DNA of 6,414 bases from Alphaproteobacteria bacterium (GTDB lineage: Bacteria > Pseudomonadota > Alphaproteobacteria > Rs-D84). Location of the stretch: NCBI GenBank assembly GCA_017964865.1, contig JAGCRE010000116.1, positions 1 through 6,414 on the forward strand, given 5' to 3'. The notes under the pieces were generated by a model that was not told where the DNA came from, searched no databases, and saw nothing but the letters and a program-made list of their open reading frames with translations. The position numbers were made by a program, and so were the translations under genes. Shown piece after piece: positions 1 through 6,300 of the stretch; positions within the stretch are counted from its first letter, which is position 1; each line of letters begins with the position of its first letter.

Positions 1-579
1 TGCGTTGGTATCACAAATTGCGATTGTTGGGATGTCCAAAGTTTTTGCTTCGCGTACCGCGTTCATTTCACGTGGAACGTCAATAACAATCATTGCCTGT
101 GGGGTGCCATGCATTTCCAAGATACCGCCAAACACTTCGCGTAATTTAGCGACTTCTTTGGTCATCATACCGACTTCTTTCTTGGTCAATCCCAATTTTT
201 CGGCATTTTCAATGTCGGCTTCCATCTTTTTCAGGCGACGGATGCTTTGCGAAACGGTTGTCCAGTTCGTCAACATACCGCCCAACCAACGATTGTTTAC
301 ATAAAATTGCCCGCAACGTTCGGCCGCATCTTTGACGATGTCTTTGGCCTGGTGCTTGGTTGCGACGAATAAAACCTTGCCCCCGGCAGCGGTGATTGCT
401 TCCAATGCGACCAACGCACGATGCAAAAGCGGTGCTGTTTTATTCAAATTGATAATGTGAATTTTATCTTTGACCCCATAAACATACGGTGTCATCAACG
501 GATTCCAGCGACGTGTGTGGTGCCCAAAATGAACCCCAGATTCCATCAACTGTTTCATAGTAAATGTTGGCAATGCCAT
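1..579 (-). CDS. rpsB: 30S ribosomal protein S2, N-terminal 193 residues (cut by window edge)
   Basis: Reading the minus strand from the ATG at 579 gives an uninterrupted 193-codon frame running off the left edge. It begins MALPTFTMKQLMESGVHFGH, the typical S2 opening. Family landmarks visible are GVHFGHHTRRWNP (15-27), the RWLGGMLTNW block (97-106), the charged coiled-coil insertion around 115-150 and the IAICDTN segment (186-192), where most homologues have a DTN followed by Cys or another residue. S2 binds the small subunit late in assembly and helps recruit S1 and mRNA. Usual bacterial length is about 240-270 residues, so some 50-70 C-terminal residues lie outside the window, normally followed by tsf. 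The start is supported by an AAAGGA Shine-Dalgarno at 587-592 with a 7-base spacer. Identification is by direct recognition of the sequence and is very secure. Confidence 0.98.
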   Translation of the reverse strand, partial: MALPTFTMKQLMESGVHFGHHTRRWNPLMTPYVYGVKDKIHIINLNKTAPLLHRALVALEAITAAGGKVLFVATKHQAKDIVKDAAERCGQFYVNNRWLGGMLTNWTTVSQSIRRLKKMEADIENAEKLGLTKKEVGMMTKEVAKLREVFGGILEMHGTPQAMIVIDVPREMNAVREAKTLDIPTIAICDTNA

Positions 580-586
580 GATATAT

Positions 587-592
587 TCCTTT
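587..592 (-). promoter_or_regulatory. Ribosome binding site of rpsB
   Basis: On the minus strand the sequence AAAGGA lies 7 bases before the ATG at 579, a standard Shine-Dalgarno placement. It fixes the S2 start used here and leaves the folded leader element upstream, outside the ribosome footprint core. Confidence 0.8.
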
Positions 593-612
593 GTTTTCTG
601 TTGTTATCCTCG

Positions 613-663
613 CCATCTGGGACATATAAAACCGAAATTTTCGGACAGAAACATTCCAAATGG
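613..663 (-). ncRNA. Candidate structured 5' leader of rpsB mRNA
   Basis: In the minus-strand transcript, CCATTTGG (complement of 656-663) can pair with CCAGATGG (complement of 613-620) over 8 base pairs, including one G-U. Inside lies a second hairpin, CCGA/TCGG (632-635 with 641-644, extendable by A-U pairs). Two 11-base strands separate it from the outer stem and form a symmetric internal loop. On the plus strand the G-U position becomes a C-A mismatch, so the fold is favoured specifically in the rpsB mRNA orientation. The element sits between the predicted promoter and the Shine-Dalgarno. S2 is known to repress its own operon through a leader in E. coli; a similar role here is inference, and I do not recognise a named RNA family. 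Confidence 0.4.
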
Positions 664-694
664 TTGTGTTCTTCGCTCATGCAAGCGTGCCGCC

Positions 695-723
695 ATATTA
701 AGACAAAAAAACCATAAAATCAA
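695..723 (-). promoter_or_regulatory. Predicted sigma70-type promoter for rpsB
   Basis: On the minus strand, TTGATT (complement of 718-723) is followed after exactly 17 bases by TAATAT (complement of 695-700). This would start transcription near 688 and give a leader of about 110 bases that contains the inverted repeats at 613-663. The T-rich spacer is AT-biased, so some chance resemblance is possible. Confidence 0.55.
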
Positions 724-751
724 GTAATAAATCACATATTTGTAAATTATA

Positions 752-780
752 TTGACGATTTTATTCCTATGTGTTTTAAT
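752..780 (+). promoter_or_regulatory. Predicted sigma70-type promoter for the PAP2 gene
   Basis: TTGACG (752-757), a 17-base spacer and TTTAAT (775-780) closely match the -35 and -10 consensus. The start site would fall near 787, giving a very short leader with GGAGAAG (791-797) ahead of the ATG at 804. It is divergent from the rpsB promoter, and the two -35 elements lie about 30 bases apart. Confidence 0.6.
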
Positions 781-803
781 GCAAACCAACGGAGAAGATT
801 ATT

Positions 804-1355
804 ATGAATTTCAAATTCCTGAAAACGCTTGTTTTTTCGGTATTTTTTTGTGGATTGACCCTGGGAAATAATGCCTATGCGGGCCGTTCACTGGGTGAAT
901 GGGGCGATATCGCGATGTTTTTGGCCAATGGCTGGGCAATCGGTATGACCATGACCGAAAAAGACTGGGATGGAACCGCACAATATCTGGAAAGTATGTT
1001 GGCCGCACAATTAACCACAGAAATCATCAAGACCCGCATCGTTCACGAAGAACGCCCAAATGGATTGAATAACGAATCTTTCCCATCTGGACACGCATCT
1101 GGGGCATTTTCGGCACCAATGTTCATACAAAAAAGATACGGCTGGAAACAATCACTTATACCATACGGATTGGCAATATTTACCGGGTTCACACGTGTCC
1201 ATACCCGTATGCACTATACCCACGATGTTTTGGCGGGTGCGGCGGTATCCGCCCTGTTTACATGGATGTTTGTCAGCCCCGTTGACACCAATGTCCATGT
1301 TTGGCCGGTATTTTCATCAGAATCTGCCGGTGTTCGTGCCAGTGTCCAATTTTAA
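804..1355 (+). CDS. Small exported PAP2-family phosphatase (183 aa)
   Basis: PAP2 (type 2 phosphatidic acid phosphatase) enzymes remove phosphate from lipid phosphates, undecaprenyl diphosphate or other phosphate esters, usually on the periplasmic side. A signal peptide is visible: a basic start, a hydrophobic core at about 8-20 and AYA before Gly27. Motif 2 is FPSGH (93-97, His97 the expected general acid). Motif 3 is R131-x5-H137-x3-D141, exactly spaced, with His137 the expected nucleophile. Motif 1 is degenerate: K76 is followed by seven, not six, residues before R84-P85. Moderately hydrophobic stretches occur at about 34-50, 118-128 and 142-157, fewer than in the six-helix PAP2 enzymes, so the protein may be periplasmic or peripherally bound. 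The last 20 residues end in Val-Gln-Phe. The start has GGAGA at 791-795, 8 bases upstream. The substrate cannot be told from sequence; lipid A or undecaprenyl diphosphate phosphatase are options. Confidence 0.88.
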   Translation: MNFKFLKTLVFSVFFCGLTLGNNAYAGRSLGEWGDIAMFLANGWAIGMTMTEKDWDGTAQYLESMLAAQLTTEIIKTRIVHEERPNGLNNESFPSGHASGAFSAPMFIQKRYGWKQSLIPYGLAIFTGFTRVHTRMHYTHDVLAGAAVSALFTWMFVSPVDTNVHVWPVFSSESAGVRASVQF

Positions 1356-1373
1356 GAAAAAATCACCCTGCAC

Positions 1374-1402
1374 TTGACAAAAACACTTTTTTGGACTATA
1401 TT
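1374..1402 (+). promoter_or_regulatory. Strong predicted sigma70 promoter for the S8 peptidase gene
   Basis: A perfect -35 TTGACA (1374-1379), a 17-base spacer and TATATT (1397-1402, five of six consensus bases) make this the best promoter in the window. The expected start near 1409 leaves a leader of about 16 bases carrying only the ribosome binding site. It begins 19 bases after the PAP2 stop codon, so the peptidase need not depend on read-through from PAP2. Confidence 0.75.
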
Positions 1403-1408
1403 TATAGT
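1395..1408 (+). repeat. Perfect 6-bp inverted repeat over the -10 box
   Basis: ACTATA (1395-1400) and TATAGT (1403-1408) are exact reverse complements with a 2-base gap. The palindrome covers the -10 element and reaches the expected transcription start. This is where a dimeric repressor could sit, but the element is short and AT-rich, so chance is a real alternative. Confidence 0.4.
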
Positions 1409-1412
1409 GTGT

Positions 1413-1418
1413 AAGAGG
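1413..1418 (+). promoter_or_regulatory. Ribosome binding site supporting a TTG start
   Basis: AAGAGG ends 6 bases before the TTG at 1425. An in-frame TGA at 1419-1421 rules out any earlier start, and starting at TTG yields a complete signal peptide. The next in-frame ATG (codon 17) would remove its basic end and most of its hydrophobic core. Confidence 0.7.
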
Positions 1419-1424
1419 TGAGTA

Positions 1425-3296
1425 TTGAAACTTCTGAATAAAATCTTTACTGGAATTGTTTGTGGCACGTTGATGACAACATCCGTGTTGGGTGCCGACG
1501 ATTGTTCAAATTTAAAGTATAAACAGGCACATCCAGAACGTTGTCGTTATGTGACAAATGGTGGTAATACATCTACTTATTTAATGGTTGGTGCCGGTGC
1601 GGTTGCAGCCGGGGCCGCGGTTGCATTGTTGGCCGGTGGTGCAAACGGTGGCGGATCTTCATCGGGCGGTGCAAATCCTGCGACACAATCATATGGCCGT
1701 ATGGTTACCCCGACAATGATTATGCGTACCCATGTTGGTGAAGACGTGGACACAATTCAATTGGCATCAGCAATTTCTTCGAACGAATACGACCGTAACG
1801 CAAATCAATATGACGATATTCAATTGGCATATTCAATTGCACGTGGTTATACCGGTAAAAATTCAACAATTGCTGTTTTTGATACCCGTCTTGGCACAGT
1901 CGCCCAGCACGCTGAATACGTTATGGACACAATAACCCCGATTGCCCCATCGGCAACGGTTAAACTTCGCGAAGTTGCGTCAAACACACATCTTTTCAAA
2001 TCGTATGCGGAAATTGGCGACATCATCGCAAGCACAAACGGTGCAAATATATATAACAATTCTTGGAACGTCAGTTCTATTTTTGCAAACGAAATTAAAA
2101 CACGAAATCAATTTGCCAATTTAACAAGCCAAAACTTTGTTGACTCTATTTCATATGCCGCGACCGAAAAAGACGCAATTATCGTATGGGCGGCTGGTAA
2201 CGATTCTAACGCACAAAGCGGTATGTTATCGGCAATGCCGTTGGTTATGCCAGAATTAAACAATCACTTTATTAACGTTGTTGCCTGGGACAGCGAAACA
2301 CGTCAACTGGCAGATTACAGCAATGCGTGTGGTGTTACCAAAAATTTCTGTATAACTGCCCCCGGAACAATAACAATGACAGATTCCATCACAACTGTCC
2401 AAGGCACATCTTTTGCCGCCCCGGTTGTATCGGCCGCAATTGCCGTTATCCGCCAGGCTTGGCCAACAATGACATCCGCACAAATCACAAGTTTGTTGTT
2501 CGAAACAGCCGCTGATTTGGGTGATGCCGGTGTTGATGAAATCTATGGTCATGGTATGTTGGATATGGAAGCAGCCACCCGTCCGGTTGGTGCACCGACT
2601 ATTATGGTAAGCAACAATGTCGCACAACCATTGCAAATTGCACGTGTATCGGGTCAAATTGCACACAATATCAAATCGGCAAACCCGTCCATGGCGTTCT
2701 TTGATAAATATGGTCGTGATTTCAAAACAAGTGTTACCGACAACGTTTCTGTTCACAATCGTGGAATTGGTTTCGAACGTCTGCGTGGCGATGACGCACG
2801 TATGAAATTTGAATTTGGCGATATGGAATTCGGGTTCTATCGTAATGATATGTTATCGTCAACTGGCTTCTTGGCCACCGACGGCGACACAACGACAACA
2901 TATATTGGAACAAACAAATCATATAAATTGGGCGATATCGAATTGTTTGGTCATACCCAGATGGGTGTTGCCCGTCCACGAGCATCGGAACAATCGGTTA
3001 TTTCGGAATTTTCAAACATTTATACCGCATCGGCATATGTCGGTGTTCGCGGAAACGATTGGTCATTATCCTTCGGTATGCCAGACACAATCGTAAATGG
3101 AACAATGAATTTACACCTGGCATCGGGCCGCAACAGTGGTGGCGATATCACATACCAAGATTATAAAATCGATATGGCATCAACCCCAGCGATTGAATAC
3201 ACTGCAAATTGGAAATTTGTAACCGCGGGCTATGTTGATAATCCATATGGTAATGACGAATTTTACATCTTTGCCAAGACGAAATTTGCGTTCTAA
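1425..3296 (+). CDS. S8 (subtilisin-family) serine peptidase with beta-rich C-terminal domain, autotransporter-like (623 aa)
   Basis: Visible order: a signal peptide (1-24, VLGA before Asp-Asp), a short segment with Cys27 and Cys40, a Gly/Ala hydrophobic stretch (about 52-72), a Gly/Ser linker (72-83), then the S8 domain (about 105-385). The catalytic set is recognisable: Asp153 in IAVFDT, His162 in AQHAEYV, oxyanion Asn259 in WAAGND, and Ser329 in GTSFAAP followed by the usual helix. A GHGMLDMEAA segment (375-384) closes the domain as in secreted subtilases. Asp and His are only nine residues apart, whereas classical subtilisins have about 30. Residues about 440-623 are rich in alternating strand patterns and end in YIFAKTKFAF, a C-terminal aromatic typical of outer-membrane barrels, suggesting an autotransporter-like or surface-anchored protease. 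At about 180 residues this domain is shorter than the usual autotransporter barrel (about 250-300). It is transcribed from its own promoter. Peptidase identity is secure; barrel and location are inferred. Confidence 0.9.
   Translation: MKLLNKIFTGIVCGTLMTTSVLGADDCSNLKYKQAHPERCRYVTNGGNTSTYLMVGAGAVAAGAAVALLAGGANGGGSSSGGANPATQSYGRMVTPTMIMRTHVGEDVDTIQLASAISSNEYDRNANQYDDIQLAYSIARGYTGKNSTIAVFDTRLGTVAQHAEYVMDTITPIAPSATVKLREVASNTHLFKSYAEIGDIIASTNGANIYNNSWNVSSIFANEIKTRNQFANLTSQNFVDSISYAATEKDAIIVWAAGNDSNAQSGMLSAMPLVMPELNNHFINVVAWDSETRQLADYSNACGVTKNFCITAPGTITMTDSITTVQGTSFAAPVVSAAIAVIRQAWPTMTSAQITSLLFETAADLGDAGVDEIYGHGMLDMEAATRPVGAPTIMVSNNVAQPLQIARVSGQIAHNIKSANPSMAFFDKYGRDFKTSVTDNVSVHNRGIGFERLRGDDARMKFEFGDMEFGFYRNDMLSSTGFLATDGDTTTTYIGTNKSYKLGDIELFGHTQMGVARPRASEQSVISEFSNIYTASAYVGVRGNDWSLSFGMPDTIVNGTMNLHLASGRNSGGDITYQDYKIDMASTPAIEYTANWKFVTAGYVDNPYGNDEFYIFAKTKFAF
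1749..1838 (+). repeat. Imperfect 27-base direct repeat within the S8 gene
   Basis: Bases 1749-1775 and 1812-1838 match at 21 of 27 positions, sharing a 13-base exact core (ATTCAATTGGCAT). The offset is 63 bases (21 codons), so the frame is kept, giving DTIQLASAI and DDIQLAYSI. The second copy occupies the place where subtilases carry the helix before the catalytic Asp strand; the first looks like a duplication of it. Confidence 0.6.
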
Positions 3297-3319
3297 TATT
3301 TTTACAAATAAAACTTGTG

Positions 3320-3348
3320 TTTTCATATTTTGACCACTAACATATAAC
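3320..3348 (+). promoter_or_regulatory. Weak candidate promoter for the alpha-2-macroglobulin gene
   Basis: In the 75-base gap after the peptidase stop codon, TTTTCA (3320-3325) lies 17 bases before TATAAC (3343-3348). The -10 matches consensus at five of six positions, the -35 at only four. A better -35 (TTGACC, 3330-3335) has no good -10 at proper spacing. Read-through from the peptidase gene is an alternative, since no terminator is evident in the gap. Confidence 0.3.
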
Positions 3349-3358
3349 CCATACACAT

Positions 3359-3364
3359 GGGGAG
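3359..3364 (+). promoter_or_regulatory. Ribosome binding site supporting a GTG start
   Basis: GGGGAG lies 7 bases before the GTG at 3372. An in-frame ATG at 3357 exists, but it overlaps this element and has no Shine-Dalgarno of its own, so GTG is the preferred start. Confidence 0.7.
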
Positions 3365-3371
3365 TGTTTTA

Positions 3372-6300
3372 GTGAAAGGAAGAAAGCAAACCAAGACATC
3401 ACGCAAATGGTTGCGAATCGTCATCTGTTGCATTGTTGCAGCGGTGGTTTTTGTTGCTGGATTTTTCATATTTCATCAATCACATCCCAAAACAAGATTT
3501 GCGTTAACCGTTCCTAAAAGCGTTCCTACCGCTTTCTTGGATTCTAATTCGGCAAACTTTATGATGTCGTCTGGTATGCCAGAGGTTAATAATAACCGCA
3601 CATTATCCCCGATAAACCCGTTGGTTGTTTCATATAATTGGGTATCTGGGGAATATACACCGGCTTTTCGTGCCGATTTAACCCCAAAAGATATTGCAAT
3701 GGATGTTAAGTTAACACCATCTGTTCGCGGGACATGGAAATTATTCAGTTCCAATATGCTGGCATTTGCCCCCGAAAGCGATTGGTTACCCGACACAAAA
3801 TACACCGTCAAGATTGGTAAAAAAATATTAAGCCCCGATGTCCGTCCCGACAAACGCACAATGTCTTTTGTAACGCCACGCTTGGTCGCCACGATTGACA
3901 GTTTTAACATATATCCAACAACAAACCACGAACGCACCGTTGTCGGTGTTGCGGTTGTATCGTTCAACTATCCAATTTCAACCGAAAATTTTGCCGACCG
4001 CGTTTCTGTAAAACTTGGGATGCATCGGGTTAAATTTGACGTTCATTTTGATCGGTTTAATCGCACCGCAATTATCACAACCGACCCTATTTCGGTGGAC
4101 GATTCAACGCACACATTACGATTGAAAATCAACCGTATAAATTCTGCGAACACATCTGCGACAACAAAAAAAGTCAATGCCAGCACGATAATTGAATCGG
4201 TTGATAATTTCTTTAAAATATCTGGCATCAAATCAATCGCGGCTGATGATTCACGTGGCAACCCACAACAACTGGTATTACTGGATATGACGGCTGCGGC
4301 CGATTCTAAAACCGATTGGACACGCGGTATTGATGTATATTTATTACCCAAATATGCCAATGCCGATGAAGAAGAACCGCACGAATGGGCAAATGACGAG
4401 GTCAGCAGTGAAGTATTATCAAAATCAAAAAAGATAAATATAAAACGCACAGACTTTGCCACCCCGATTGGTGTATATGAATATGCGTTCACATATGATG
4501 TTTCAGACAGTGTCCAAAGATATTTATATGTGCGTGTTCATAATGGAATAAAGTCTAATTCGGGTTTTGTATTGAAAAATGGTGTTGAACGCGTGTTACC
4601 GGTGGCGTCCCCCGAAAAGACGGTCAAGATTGCCGGAACTGGGGCATTATTATCATTGGCGGGCGACAAAAAATTAACAATTATGGCACGTGGTGGTGTG
4701 GAAAATGCTTTTGTTCGGTTATATAAAATAAAGTCTGATGAAATAAATCACCTTATATCGCAAACATACAACATATTTGCATCGAACATCGAATTAAAGT
4801 CATGGTCGTTTGGTGTGTATGATATGGCATCTGTATTCCAAAAACGTATTTCGTTTGCCGACACATCAATGAACAAAACAAATTATGCATCGGTTGACCT
4901 GGGCGATTACTTGGATCGCACCGCCAACGACAAGACTGGCATTTTTGTAATTCAAACGGGTGCCACTGAATCTGCGGCCGAATACAGCGACCGTCGTTTG
5001 ATATTGCTTACCAACCTGGGGATTATCCGTAAAATCGCACTTGATGGCACATCCAGTGTATTTGTATCAAAATTAAACACTGGCACCCCGTCAACGGATA
5101 CAGATGTCTTTGTCCTGGGGCGGAACGGCAATGCAATCTGGGCTGGTCGAACCGACGCCAACGGTTTTGCTGCGGTTCCAAACTTCGCCTGGGCAGAATA
5201 TCATAACGAACGCGAACCGGTTGCGGTTGTCGTTCGTGATGGCGATGATATTTCGTTTATTCCATATAATTCAATCGATACACACGTTGAATATTCTAAA
5301 TTTGATATTGACGGTGCATATGCGTCTAACACAACCCCACTGAACGCATTTGTATTTTCTGATCGTGGTATTTATCGCCCGGGCGAAACGGCAACGGTTG
5401 CCGGTGTTGTAAAGAACAAGACGTTCACAAAATTATCATCTGTGCCAATAAAAATGGAGATTGTTGATTCACGCGGTCGCACCGTTCGTGAAGAATCTGT
5501 TACCCTGGGCGGGGATGGAATGTTTGATATGACATATAACGTATCAACCAGTGCCACCATTGGCGAATACACCGTAAATGTATTTTTATTGAACAATAAG
5601 AACCGCATCCAAGACACAATCGGTACGACAACATTTCGGGTCCAAGAATTTACCCCAGACAACCTGAAAATCATCGCTGACATTTTAGGGGCAAATGATA
5701 TTGGTTGGATATCAACCGATTCAATGTTTGCGAATATATCGTTGTATAACCTTTTTGGGACACCGGCAACAAACCGCCGCATTACGGCACGTGCAATGTT
5801 AAAGCCGATTGATTTCAAGTTCCCAGAATATCGCGAATATATATTTACACCGAACTTTATATCTGGGTCGGGAATGTCTGACAATGCCGCCAAACGCACC
5901 CAGACATATACCGTTGATTTGCCTGATATTAAAACCGACGATATGGGGCACGCAACACTGGATATAAACTTTAATCGCCAAATTCCAAGTGGGACCTATT
6001 TACTGACATTAAATGTTACTGGGTTTGACGGTGGGGCCGGCACTGGGGTTCAAACAACGATTACTGCACGTGCATCTGATGCCGAATATTTAATCTGCTA
6101 TCATGCAAATTCTAATTTGAATTATGTTTCACGCGACGATGCACGACGTGTTAACTTTATTGCCGTCAATTCTTTTGGTGAACGCACATCGGCAAACGGT
6201 TTAACACTTCGCACAATACGTCGTGAAAATTTAACTAGCCTGGTCAAAGACTATAACGATTATTACAAATATCAAACGATTACCCGTGATACTGTTGTAT

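Noticed and set aside
5..304. Plus-strand open frame opposite rpsB
   Set aside because: It is antisense to a certain S2 coding region and reflects its codon use.
632..644. CCGAAA/TTTCGG palindrome as a stand-alone terminator or operator
   Set aside because: There is no T-run after it in either direction that fits a gene end. It is better explained as the inner stem of the larger rpsB leader fold.
604..789. Small minus-strand open frame (61 codons) upstream of rpsB
   Set aside because: It lies over the predicted rpsB promoter and leader, has no convincing ribosome binding site, and its product has no recognisable features. It is most likely a chance frame in AT-rich DNA.
2256..2756. 166-codon minus-strand frame inside the S8 gene
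   Set aside because: It is fully antisense to the catalytic domain, has a Cys/His/Asn-rich composition typical of shadow frames, and has no start signals.
3299..3323. Possible terminator after the peptidase gene (ACAA...TTGT followed by T's)
   Set aside because: The stem is only about 4 bp and AT-rich, too weak to call an intrinsic terminator.
3357..3371. Alternative ATG start for the alpha-2-macroglobulin
   Set aside because: It is in frame but overlaps the GGGGAG Shine-Dalgarno that is ideally placed for the GTG at 3372, and has no Shine-Dalgarno of its own.
3476..3967. 163-codon minus-strand frame, with similar ones at 4043-4492 and 5372-5899
   Set aside because: All are antisense to the continuous alpha-2-macroglobulin frame, which has strong family motifs. 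Long antisense frames arise from its codon bias.
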